In this document: piece by piece, positions 42,365 to 53,411 of the stretch
Numbering within the stretch: the stretch's first letter is position 1
Layout of the letters: each line of letters opens with the position of its first letter
From: Hygrocybe punicea
Taxonomy: Eukaryota > Basidiomycota > Agaricomycetes > Agaricales > Hygrophoraceae
Direction of reading: 5' to 3'
Assembly (NCBI GenBank): GCA_963556145.1
Contig: OY744472.1
Coordinates: 1,178,001-1,242,000, forward strand
Length of the DNA stretch: 64,000 nt
Program-made: the position numbers and the translations under genes
The notes under the pieces: model-generated
Databases searched by the model: none
Seen by the model: only the letters and a program-made list of their open reading frames with translations
Told to the model about the DNA's origin: nothing

Positions 42365-43492
42365 TAGTGTTGCCATGGCTAAGCTAGCCGCAAGCCGGCT
42401 AAGGTTAGCTGCGGCTACAACTAAGCTAACTACCCAGATTTTTATAGTTGTAGCCGGTAGTCGAAGGTAGCCGACTACAGTTGACTACCGCCGGCTATAG
42501 TTGATGCAGCGGCTTGGCCGCAGCTCAACCAACCAAGCTGCAACCAAGCCATGTGGGTAGCGGGTGAGTAGATACCCATACCCTACCCCAGCCCTAAATT
42601 CACCTTGCGTGCATCATGCCAACGTCCATTGACATTGCGGCATTCACATGTGAGGTGTTTGACACCTCATCGCCAGACATCGTTGTTGTCGTTTTGGCCA
42701 TGTTGTCGTTGTCCCATTGCCCTCTGTCACGTCTTGTGGGCTGCATGCTCGGGGATGACCTCATTCGCGAGGGGTGGCATACCTCACGCGGTCGGCACCC
42801 TCGCAAGATCGTGAGCCGTGGAAATGGGAGCATGGGTGTAGCCCACGCTCTCATAATCCTCCTTGGTGTAGGGAACCTCACAAACAACACCTACACATCA
42901 GTCAATGCATTACCATGTGTTCTGGAGGTCCCTGTTGGAGAGGTACAAAGGTACCTCTCCGAGGGCTAGCTGGAGAGTCTTACTGAGGGGCTGGCGAGGA
43001 AGGCTTGATTGGGAACTGCTACCAAACAGGGAACTATCTACAATGAACCGTGGGAACCTCATCACGTGACTGGACACTCGCTACCACTCCACTGTGTGTG
43101 CTGGAGACCTTGCAAACACGCGTTGACGTCGTTCGCGAGGTTTGGTTGTTGGAGTGGTTAGCCAACATCAATGAGGCTGGGTTGGGGGCACGTACTAAGT
43201 TGGGCCGTTCACTGGGCGCACCACCGTGACCCTCCCGGCCTTGTTCTGTTGTTCTCGTCACTGTCCGAGTTGTTGTTGTTGAGCATGAGCATGTGACTCA
43301 GACATGTAACACATGTCACATTCATTTATTTTGTGTATCAACTATAAATTGACCACAAATAAAATATATAGTACGTAGAATATAATAGACAATGTATTTA
43401 AATTAGCCTCGGCTTAGCTGCCAGCTAACAGCTAATAATTTAAGGTAGCCGTAGCTGGTAGCTGGTCATTAGCCTTAGCCGCAACAACACTA
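42365..43492. mobile_element. 1.13-kb hAT-type non-autonomous element with 8-bp TSD
   Basis: Starts TAGTGTTGCCATGGC and ends GCAACAACACTA. AGTCTGAC lies on both sides (42357-42364, 43493-43500). Subterminal GCCGGCTA/TAGCCG-type repeats extend about 120 bp inward. Inside, in reverse orientation, is the cassette: a GGTGGTGCGCCC box near 43215, an intron-like TAGTACGTGCCCCC...GGCTAACC near 43150-43195, and dyads at 42624-42633 and near 43120. It sits inside a coding exon of the DDE relic, so it is younger. Confidence 0.93.
42933..43042. mobile_element. 110-bp solo LTR of the short-LTR class
   Basis: TGTTGGAGAGGTACAAAGGT...ATCTACA has the same design as the 150-bp LTRs at 36343 and 38418: a terminal hairpin (GGAGAGGTAC / GTACCTCTCC), then GAGGGCT. 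It has TG...CA ends. It is a different subfamily nested in the hAT-type element. No target duplication is visible. Confidence 0.65.
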
Positions 43493-45295
43493 AGTCTGAC
43501 AAGTCTGTCTCGGAGGTGGAAATAATTAATTCAGCTCCTGAGCAAATTGTAAGTTGTCCTTGATATTGTGAATGACAACAAATGGCTAAAACTTACACCA
43601 GGATCCTGCTGCTCAGTTGGAGTCCTTGCAACAAATTGAACCAGACATCCAGTGTAGGGAGCTCCAGCCACACAACAAGCAACTAGAGTATCAACAGATA
43701 GTTGACCACATGCTCAAGGATTTGCAAGAAGGACAAACCCTCTGTAACAATCTGTCTGAGATGCCAACTGACGCAGCACTGAACGTGATGAATTACAAGG
43801 ACTTCCCCGCTTTGCGAAAAGCTGAAGCTAGCTTGAGCAAACATAGCAAAGATAAAAAACTTGATGTCTTCTACCGCACTCGCATCACAGGAATGGTTGG
43901 TGTACTCAATATTTATCTTGACCCAGATCTAGTGTACACCTGGTGCGAAGCTTCTCTCATTGCGTCCAAGTGTCAAGGGCATGGAAGCAAGCATGCACGA
44001 AATCTGTGCACCTGGATCCATCATTACCTCAGTCGAGGAAAGCTGCCACTTCACCAATATGGCCAATACCACTCATCCATCCTTGAGGATGAGGATTTCG
44101 CACAGGCAATCCAACTTCATCTCCAAGAAATCTCAAAGAATGGTTATATTCTTGCCCAAGATGTTGTTGACTTCATTGCAACTCCTGAGATGCAAGAGCG
44201 GCTGGATGGCAAAAAGAAAACAATCTCTGAGCGGACAGCTTGACGATGGCTCTGCAAGATGAACTGGCGATATGGGCAGAAAAAAAATGGGATGTATGTT
44301 GATGGGCACGAGAGAGAAGACATGGTTGAGTATCAGAAAGGCTTCATACAATGCTGGAAGGAATACGAACACCGAATGATCACATATGATAACAACAGAG
44401 ATGTTGCAAACATACCTGCTGGCTTTCCAGTCCCTCATGGCCAATGCTTCCACCTCATCCTCATCAATCCACATTCTATGAAAATGATCACCGTCAGAAT
44501 GTGTGGTCTCATGCCAGTGACAAACCCATACCAGTTCGCAAGGGAGAGGGTGCATCATTGATGGTGTCTGACTTTTTGACTTCAAAGTGGGGCCGCTTGA
44601 AAGATGGTGATAAGTGAATAGCTTCTACTAATATATTGACCTATGGAAAGCTGACCATCAATTGCAACAAATTTCTGCAGGGAGGCTCGCATTATTTTCA
44701 AAGCAGGCAAAAATTGAGATGGTTACTTTACCTCGGACAATATACCTGCCCAAGTTGACACAGCAATTGATATCTTCAAGGGCAAAATGAATGGATTTGC
44801 AACTGGCCTCTTCTTATTTGACAATGCACCAAGTCACCAGCGCTGAGCCAACGATGCACTCTCAGCCCGCAAGATGCCTAAGTATCCAAACAACAGCTGG
44901 ACTCATAAAAAAGGGGGTGTCAAGATGCATAACGGCACCTTCAGTGATGGACAGTTCAATGAAGTGAATAATGCAGAATACTAAGGCAACATTGACTTCC
45001 TGACTTCCACCAACATGCTAGCAGGAAGGACCCGGTGCCCATGATATCGACAATTTGCCCATACAGCTTCAGCTCCAGTCAAACCCAGAGAATATGCTGA
45101 GATGAATCATGCTGCCCAATTTGCATACCTGATGAGTGAATAGTGGTGATGAGGTATTAAAAGGGACAAGAAAACGAGATCTCACCACTTGATTTGGAGA
45201 AGAGGGACGTCATCAAGACTGGCCAACATATTTTGCTCCATTTCGTCAATATTACTGGTTTTTGGTGAGCTTCGGTATCGTAGTTTTGCTGCACC

Positions 45296-45600
45296 CTAAT
45301 ACTGTTCAATAAAATTTAGTTCGCAATGATATTTTGGGTAGAAATCACAGATGTGTCCTTGGCGGGTGATGAGTTCTTCGAGGGCAGACTTCTGAGCAAC
45401 AAAGTCTGGCTGAAGGAAAAGCAGCTGGCGACAGCAACAGTCAGTCCTACCAGCTTCACATTTGAGACCTGTGCATTTGGCTTTGAGGCCATCTTTTGGC
45501 AATGATCCCCGTTTCTTGATGATCTGTTCCATGCCTTTGAACCAACCAGGCATTGTGGGATGATCGTCAGGGAAGTAAAAGTCTTGTGTTGTTACTTACA
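45296..45600 (-). pseudogene. C-terminal fragment of the same DDE transposase family, opposite strand
   Basis: Read on minus: DFYFPDDHPTMPGWFKGMEQ, DCCCRQLLFLQPDFV and FYPKYHCELNFIEQY, the C-terminal third with the catalytic-type NFIEQ glutamate, then a stop. The + strand relic next to it ends just before this part, so the two pieces are inverted relative to each other: either an internal inversion or two copies. Confidence 0.7.
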
Positions 45601-46079
45601 TTGTCCATGATCCGAGCTTTTTTTCTTCTTCACGCAATGTTTTTTTGGCTGTGGGAATATTACATAATCTGATTTGTAAGCCCATTCCTGGTGACCTCTA
45701 CCTTGGATCTGAAATAGAGAAATTGGAAAGGCGTGAAAAAGGAGCAGAGAGTCGGACTCCATGAGGTACACTAAGCCAAGAGGTGAGGGTGAAACATCTC
45801 AGTTGAAATTGGATATGGAGGATGAGTAGACTTTACCTTGTTTGCATTGGCCCATGGTGACATGCATACAAATCACGTGGATTCAGAACCAGTTCATCAG
45901 TCCAGGATTGCCCAGAACCAGTTCTATTATTTGACTGGCATTGAGAACTGTGGACTGGACTGACCGGTCCAGTCCGGTCCATGGGGATTAAGTGGACCTG
46001 AACCCAGGTCCAGTTCAAGGTGGTTCAGGTCCTAACCCAGTCCACAAACTGAACCACAGCAACACTACTGTATGTCTGG
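45601..46079. other. spacer with DDE-family upstream remnants and one hAT-like end
   Basis: 45715-45760 resembles the ~72-bp repeats at 41283-41475. 45950-46065 is rich in GGTCCAGTTC/GAACTGG words and ends AGCAACACTA, a hAT-type tip without a visible partner. No gene. Confidence 0.45.
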
Positions 46080-48030
46080 ATAGGATTTCTGGCTGGATAT
46101 CTGTGGATCTTATTGTCAGGCAGATCTTCAAGATATTTGGTCTTGAGACAATTCAGGCACATCAGCAAAACCCGGTTTGGGCCATAGCATTTGCCCAAAT
46201 TCCATAGTAGGCATAGCAAATTCATAGCAGCCATAGCAAACCCTTCATTATGTAGCACTTGATAGCACTATGCAGCTCTGTGTGCCCACTACATATTCCT
46301 CTAAAAATCAAGCTGATACTACGCAGGTCCCCAAAAACCTAGGCTAAATACTTCTCACATTCGAGTTCACGAAATTCTCTAAGTCCTATCTTTGTTCATG
46401 TTTGGCACAGTTCCGTTTTATTTCGCGACGTTGCCCACCGCCACTTTACCTTTCCCCCCATTTCAGACTACCCACGACCATGTGGAGGCTCCCAAACGGC
46501 GAGTGAACATGGATGGCAGCAATGGCATGAGTTGCATCAGGCATGGGTGGGTTCACCCATGCCCTTCTGTGAGTTTTTGCAGATTATTATCACATCCTGA
46601 CTCCTGGTGCCCCTGCCGCAGCTCTTGCTCACGTGGGCCAACACCAAGGGGATGGCCACAGCAACAACAGTGAATAACAGGTGAGGGGCCCCCTCTTCTC
46701 CAGCACCAGCGATGCCCCCAAGCGCCGGACACAGCGGGGATGTGCAGCGGAGGGTTGTGCACCCACCCCCGCTGTGTTGGTGATTCCTTTAAATATTTCA
46801 TTGTTTTTTTTACTAACAACATTCTAGCTATGCCCACAAGGCCAACGAGGATGATGATGCCACAATGGGGATGACAAGAATGAGGCAGACGATGACAACT
46901 GCATAGGACCCCCATGCCAAACGAATGCACCAATGGTCCAGCGCTTAGCAAACCCATGGACGTGCGAAGTGTCCCTGGTGGTCAGACATTCATCAATGCC
47001 ATAGGTTTTGCCTGCCAAAAACCACAGATGCGGCTGGAACAGCTGGGCGACGCATAAGGATTCGCCTTTTAGCATCCCACCATGCATTTTGCATATGTCT
47101 GGCACACAAAATGATGCAGCCCAAACATGTCGAGGGCAGCAGGGTCAGCAAGATCCTCACAGACACATGCCACCATGACATTTGATGTGCATGTGGCCTC
47201 TGTGAGGCTAAAGGAATGGTGCGTCTCTGACTCCAAACCTGTCAATGTGCCTGCTGATCATGTCAATGAGTTGCCATCCCTGAGCATTGGTGTCACCACA
47301 GCATGCCTGTTGGATGTTGAGCCAGAGAAGGATCGTTGGCGAGGGATCGTGCAGGACTGGCATGGGGCTGGATTTGCTGATACCCTGGGTATGGCTTGGG
47401 TCAAAGGTGCCAAGAAGTGTGAATGGGTCATGATTGGATTAGGTGGAAGGTTGTTACTGTTTTGGCGCTCAATAGTATCTGTTGTCACTATACAAATCTA
47501 TTACCATTTTGAGTTTTCAACTTTGCTGAATGTGAGAAAGTACCAATGAACCAGCAGTGGTATGGCAGGGATTCCGGTACATTCTGGGCCATCTATAAAG
47601 TACTATATAGAGGCCAGCCAAACTATGCAGTAATTCATAGGAGTGTGCAAAGCTAGGTAGTGCTGTAAATTATAAGACCTCGCTATGGCTGCTATGGGTG
47701 CTATGACATCTATGGAATTGCTATATATGGCTTGGTAGTGGAACCGGGTTTTGCTGATGCACAAGGTCTAAAATTCTGCCCTCACAATAAAAGCCCTAGA
47801 TATCAGTCTAGAAATCCTAAATATTTGAATCATTTTCTCTTTTCTGAATACAATAATGAGAACAATAAAGGCCTAAACAATTGTAATTTCTGCATGCACT
47901 ATTTTCTGTATGAATACCACTTTTAGATAATATTATTTTCTGCAATATTTTCACAAGTGAGATAACAACACAAATAGTTTCAAAATGTGATTGGGTATCT
48001 GTGTATTATTTGATCGCAAAGGATCCTCCT
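46080..48030 (+). repeat. R1 copy d, split by a 1.6-kb insertion
   Basis: The left part (46110-46160, CAGGCAGATCTTCAAGATAT...CAGGCAC) and right part (47763-48030, AAATTCTGCCCTCACAATAAA onward) are contiguous in copy c. The break lies exactly at the ends of the element 46161-47758. Confidence 0.8.
46161..47758. mobile_element. 1.6-kb element with 17-bp perfect TIRs
   Basis: Ends are ATCAGCAAAACCCGGTT and its exact complement. GCAC flanks both sides (46157-46160, 47759-47762). Subterminal CATAGCAGCCATAGC / GCTATGGCTGCTATG repeats face each other. Inside are the GTTGTGCACCCACCC box and an intron-like segment 46780-46827 (GTGATT...ACTAAC...TTCTAG), plus a degenerate dyad near 47180. Frame 47127-47549 gives no recognised protein. 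Superfamily not assigned (4-bp duplication). Confidence 0.85.
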
Positions 48031-48105
48031 GTGTAAGGTACATTATTAGTACATCTTTTATGGTCTCATACCGACTGTACTTTTGATTTTTCGAACTCCG
48101 CCCCA

Positions 48106-51100
48106 ATGACGATGTTGTCAACAACCAACCCGACTCGGAAGCGGTATCGCTCCCCAGCTAAAGATGCCTCATCCCGTAAACCCAAATTAGCAACGTCATC
48201 TATGCTCGTCGACGATTCTCCTGGTGATTCAGATCCTATGATGATTGACACTGCTGAAAGCGAGCCTGCCCCTGCTCCAGGTTTCCCCACAATCAGTCTG
48301 GATATGGTGCCGAACGACCTTGACGATGCCACTCACAGCCGTTTAGACGCCGAGGTCTTAAAGCGATTTCCCAATTCTCAACTTCCTGCATCATCCGACA
48401 CTTCTTACCTATATACGGCTGCTGTTCTTCTCCTCATCATCATATCAAAATCAGAAGGGTTACTCGACGGATTTTAAAAAAATATCGATAATGCGGAGGC
48501 TATTCTCACCGAGCATCTGATGTTGCTAGACATGTTGGAATCGGCGATAGTGGCCAAATCGTTCAAGGAGATAAGGAACTGCAGTACGATATCAGCGTTT
48601 AAATGAAGGCTTAGCTGATGTCTGACGTGTGTACAGAACTCCTCCGCCCGTCAGAAGGTCCTGGTAAGTTGGCCCCGTCGCTTGTGAATGTGACTATTGA
48701 CGATTCCGGCTATTTTGAACACATCCCACTTTCCGCGTCCTTACGTTGCTCCCTCTCATTTTGCATCCCTTCTCTGGATTCTGTGGAATCCCATATTTTC
48801 AGACCTTGACTCTCGTCGAGTTCACTTGATCGCTGAACACCGGTACGTTATCTTTCCCGTATCATTGCTGCTGGACTCATGTCAAATGTAGTCTGGACAC
48901 CATTGCGAGTAAGAGTGATACCAGTGTGATATATCTACCCCCTCATTTCTGATGTCAACAGTTCTGGCCGACGCATACAAATCCAAATTCGTTGGTAATA
49001 CCGCCGAAGAATTCATCGGCCATCTCGAAAGCCTTGATGTGGCGGAGCGCAACAATCAAGAGCATATTTATGCCAAAACGATCTCTGTGGTCCAAAGTTC
49101 CGGCACAGGGAAATCACGTATGCTTACAGAGGTGCGTCGGTGGTACTTGGCTGGATTTTTGTATGATGATTGTTCGTGCCAGGCTGGCAATCACATTTTC
49201 ACTCTTCCTGTCTGCCTTCGGAATCCCCGAGATCCCGGTTACTCTGTCTCCGATGATGTTGTCTTTAAATACTTCAAGGATACAACGTCGGATAATGACC
49301 TGAGCATCACGGCTCATATCCGCGCCGCCGGTTTCCTTGCTGCTGCACATGTCACCATGCTCGAGAGGCTTAAGTCTATACAAGCCGAGCGTCCTCTCAG
49401 TGGACTGGAGCTACGTGGTGCTTGGCATAACCTCATAGAAACAAACCCATCATACCGGAATAAATTTTTTGAAGAGGTGGTCCAGAAGGCAAGGCTGGCA
49501 AGTCGTTATTTTCCTCATGTGTTTTGGAGGACCAATCGTTTGTTGACAGGCAACGATCTCAAATTGTAAGCAAAGTCCTAAACGCACCGATACTGGACAA
49601 CCTGATAAACAAGACGTGGATATGATGAAATTCGCCAAGCTCTGTTATGAGAAGCTCGTAAAGAAGGAGGTTGAAAACCTCATGCAATTTGTGCAGGCCC
49701 AATTTCCCAGCGAAGCTCCTTTATGCATGACGTACTTTGATGAGGCTCACGAGCTTAGATTATGCTATTGGGTTTTGTTGCGCTTATTGCAATTCCAGTC
49801 ATTCTCGACGAGAATGTGGTACGTGTTCATGGGAATGAAGTCAAGTATCTCGTATTATGCGCCTACTCCTGAAAACAGTGAGTCTTTGCCTGCCAATGCA
49901 ACCACATCTGATGTACTGCCAGTGCTTTCGTTGAAACTGCGAAAGGAAATTCTCCGACTAGTACCACCGTACATCGCCCTCGATTTCGACCAACATGCGA
50001 TTGCTCGTCACCAAGCGGCAACAGATAGATGTCTTCCCGTCAGAACTTTCGAAACCATAGGACACCTGGCCCAATACGGACGACCTCTGTAGGTGTCCTT
50101 CCTCGTCCTCCGTGTGCTACATTCACCTAGTGTCAGATGGGCCGTGCAGTTGCCTGTGGTGGGACCCGATGAAACTGTCCGCTCCGCCTCCCTGAAGCTC
50201 ACCAATGGCAAAGGGTTCAATGAAAATGACAAAGATCATGTGTTTGCGGTCCTTTCGCAGCGCTTGTGCCTTGATCCTGTTTTAACCAATTCCGAAGCGA
50301 TCCAATTGGCTGATCGAAGTGTTGCCCACCACATGAGAATGCTAACTGGCTTCTCCGATAATCATTCAATGTTTTACACGCATTCTCCATCGGAACCAAT
50401 CCTCGCCCTTGGCGCTACCTCTATATTGTACAATACTCTCGATCGGAAACGCTTGGGGAAGGTCTTAAACACTCTCAGCACTGATCTACGTGGCGCGGGC
50501 ATGGTCGACAAGGGTCTTTTAGGCGAACTTAGCGCCAGGCTACTCCTGCTCACCGCGCGTGACTACGCGGCTCCGAAGCTACATTCGGGCCGGAATCTAT
50601 TAAAGCCAGTGCGCCTCCTCGACGTCCTCGACAAGCTCTTCGGCCACAAGACCAAATGGGCCAGCGCAAAACAACAACAAAAGTTTAAAGACGCCTTTGC
50701 CAATGCGTATGTTAATTTTACGCATTTGATTGTCATGAACGACCAATTACCCGAGAGACCAAGTCGGTGAGGCATGTTTTCCATCACAGCCCGCATCCCT
50801 TTGACTGGTGTTGATCAGGAAATTACTGGCAAACTTGTGGGCCCGTGGCGCGATACTACAATGCTGTTTCCTCCAATCGGCAATTGATTGCTTCGTGGTT
50901 GTATACCTTGGCTCTGTGTCAGCCGATGCTATCTTTGATCCTGACCTACTCTCGGACTGTGTCGTGCAGGTCAAGCTCCAAGACATGGCAGATACGAAAG
51001 CAGAGCCTAAAATGCGACACGGCGTCATTCCAAATGATGGCAGTCTTCCTTATCTCGCCATACTGATGGAACTCGGCACTGAGTCCACGCATCAAGCAAC

Positions 51101-51518
51101 CAGAACTCACTTTAAAGTTACTACCCCAAAGCTCACCTCCGATGACAGCCAATTTCACCAAGCGGTGGACGAGTGGACGTCGGCAATTGCCGATCTCAAA
51201 CAACATCTAGAAAATAAAACCAAGAAGACTGATGGACGCACTCAGCAATTGCGAGAGGATGTTAAGGTGAAGTGGCTGGCGATGGATGCCTGCAACCGAT
51301 ACTCCATATCTGTTTGAGGTGCTGGCCCTGACACTTATGGCATTTTGAAGGAGGCAGAGATAGTCCAGGAGTTTTCAACCTTGCTTCGCATAACGACAAC
51401 CTCCCCCCCTTCCCCTCAATATAGGGCCTGTCAGCATATGCAACCCCTCATGCATTTAGCCGAGAATTCGCCGCATGCCGCTTGGATGTCTGAGTATTGC
51501 ACGACTGTAGATGAATAG
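48106..51518 (+). pseudogene. P-loop NTPase plus nuclease-like protein of the Crinkler-associated kind, decayed
   Basis: ATG 48106 opens a Lys/Arg/Ser-rich start that is stopped by TAA at 48475-48477. The body from 48955 has a P-loop SSGTGKSR (Walker A) and, after an intron at about 49566-49612 (GTAAGC...ACAAG), a Walker B-type YFDEAHEL. A TAG at 50090-50092 interrupts a Trp position after YGRPL. Another intron (50768-50817, GTGAGG...GATCAG) joins to a C-terminal part where VVQVK sits in the place of the D/E-x-K strand of restriction-endonuclease-like folds. A P-loop NTPase joined to such a nuclease is the architecture described for CR/Crinkler-type proteins of fungi; that assignment is inference. 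With at least two stops it is not expected to make a full product. Confidence 0.6.
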
Positions 51519-52260
51519 TGATGCACTGGACTCTTCTTACAGCCGTTTCCATAAAGCATGGCACTCCCTGTGGAATTTCGGCTAATTAGGAAAGCATGTA
51601 CTTAGTGTCATTTTCACTGTCTGCCGCCTTCGAAAAAGATCATCCTTCTTGCCCCCAATTTCACCTGATAACCAGATTCAGGCCAATGAACTTGAACCTG
51701 ATTCTGAATGTTCTTTGGGAGAAGATGGATTTGATACTACTTCCAACTTGTAAGACATTGATGAGGTAACGAACTTGAACGAAGGCAAGCTGTTGACTCC
51801 ACCCACTGGCACCTTTGTATGACGTGACAAATGCACTTTTATTACTTGCGCGATTGAGGCTGTGAATTGGAACCGCGCGGTTTCACAACTTCCTTTTTTA
51901 GCAATGCTGTTATATTTCCTTGCAGTTTGGGAGATTACAAGGTTCATTTTACATTCTACCTGCATACTTAAATACTTTTAGTCAACTATTAACTACATTT
52001 CAGCAAGGCTTGTAGAGCATAAAGGAGCCTCAGTGAGAAGGAGAACTCAGTGGCCACCTTGCTTGGTTTTCTCATTTTGGCCAAGCTTCGTGATGCAGAG
52101 ATTTGATTGCATGATCTGATTGTTGGGTCCAGGGACTCCAGGCCATCACAATGGCAGCAAATCAAATTGGATATCACATGAGCCTCGCAACCAAAAAAGG
52201 TAGGTCGTTGATTTCTCTCTTGTGCTGAGAGTGAGACTGCTCCTTGCTGAAATGTAGTTA
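51519..52260. other. no gene; possible Tc1-type tip
   Basis: 51537-51560 reads TTACAGCCGTTTCCATAAAG, close to the tip of the foldback at 52259 (TTACAGCTGATTTCATAAA). No partner end was found. Nothing else recognisable. Confidence 0.35.
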
Positions 52261-53052
52261 CAGCTGATTTCATAAACATGCGGAAAAGTTGAAAAAAAAA
52301 TTGAGGTGTAAAAATTTTGGACTTGGTGAAATTTCTCTTGTATCTCATGGAATACTGCATGGATTGAGATGGTTATAGAGGGAAAGTTGTACTATTTCTT
52401 AAGGGCTTTCTACTCCTGTGATTACATTTGGATAATATTTAGTGTATGGTGAGTTGTAGATGAAATAACAGGGAAACCAGCACTTTTTGAGACCCAAAAT
52501 GATATTGTCAAATTATGGCATCAAATGAGCTCCTATGAAGAAGATTGTAGGGAGAAAATTGTTCATTTTTTCAAGGGCTAGAAGTACATATACCGTGTTT
52601 TTCTTGATTTTTGTGTTTTGAGCCAATATTTATAATTCTTGCAGTATTCTAATCCCAATGCAATCAAAAATAGTACTGATGTAATATTGGCTCAAAACAC
52701 AAAAATCAAGAAAAACACGGTATATGTACTTCTAGCCCTTGAAAAAATGAACAATTTTCTCCCTACAATCTTCTTCATAGGAGCTCATTTGATGCCATAA
52801 TTTGACAATATCATTTTGGGCCCCAAAAAATCCTGGTTTCCCTGTTATTTCATCTACAACTGACCATACACTAAATATGGTCCAAATGTAATTACAGGAG
52901 TAGAAAGCCCTTAAGAAATAGTACAACTTTCCCTCCATAACCATCTCAATCCATGCAGTATTCCATGAGATACAAGAGAAATTTCACCAAGTCCAATATT
53001 TTTACACCTCAAATATTTTTTCAACTTTTCCGCATGTTTATGAAAACCGCTG
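52261..53052. mobile_element. 792-bp foldback element with ~345-bp arms, TA-flanked
   Basis: Two arms (52261-52605 and about 52700-53052) are nearly complementary throughout. Tips are CAGCTGATTTCATAAACATG and CAGCGGTTTTCATAAACATG, each next to TA (52259-52260, 53053-53054). The loop is about 90 bp. It encodes no protein; ORFs within are chance. The tip CAGC after TA also ends the Tc1-like element at 6856 and the element at 17300, so mobilisation by a Tc1-type transposase is plausible. Confidence 0.9.
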
Positions 53053-53152
53053 TAAGACAAAGTTAGATCATTAAGGGGCCAAGTCTGGCAGAGGAATGAA
53101 ATAAATTGTGAATAGCTCTTTATGCAGTGCTGAATAAAATACTATATTTGAC

Positions 53153-53411
53153 ATGAGAGTAGGTATACTATATTTACATGTTTTCAGGATCTCACTTGTG
53201 GTATACATGCCTTGTTGTGCATGTGAGAAGATTCAAAAGCTTCAGCCACACTTCCATGTTTGGCAACTCGAACCAATTTGGGAAATTGGCAACTGCTGGT
53301 TGGAGACTCCTCATTTTCAACAACATGAAACGGGTGTATCACCTGAGGTAATTTCTTTTTTTAATTTTTTGTGAGTTGTATGCTAATGATTATAATGATT
53401 GCAGCTACACC
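53153..53411 (+). pseudogene. unrecognised coding remnant interrupted by a hAT-type insertion
   Basis: A frame with PHFHVWQLEPIWEIGNCW ends HETGVSPE at a donor-like GTAATT, and an acceptor TTGCAG lies at 53399-53404, just where the target duplication of the next element begins. This looks like two exon edges of a broken gene. Not recognised, weak support. Confidence 0.3.

Larger units (their letters stand above)
41840..45130 (+). pseudogene. DDE transposase of an agaricomycete family, split by a hAT insertion and several stops
   Basis: Three parts read + strand. 41840-42364 is an acidic N-terminus with ALRDIMRCCQELEESGLPGS and QGDKRPRFYHGNS. After the inserted element (42365-43492) the frame resumes at KSVSEVEIINSAPEQI, an intron (43550-43599, GTAAGT...CACCAG) and a long exon 43600-44560. 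This exon contains KHARNLCTWIHHYLSRGK, NGMYVDGHEREDMVEYQK and LILI, with a small deletion where the catalytic HDEST block should be. Then MVSDFLTSKWGRLKDG and LFLFDNAPSHQR follow. In-frame TGA codons are at 44241-44243, 44715-44717 and 44844-44846, each where the family has Arg. The family is one I recall by its GMYVDGHERED motif; the superfamily name is uncertain. It is inactive. Confidence 0.7.
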
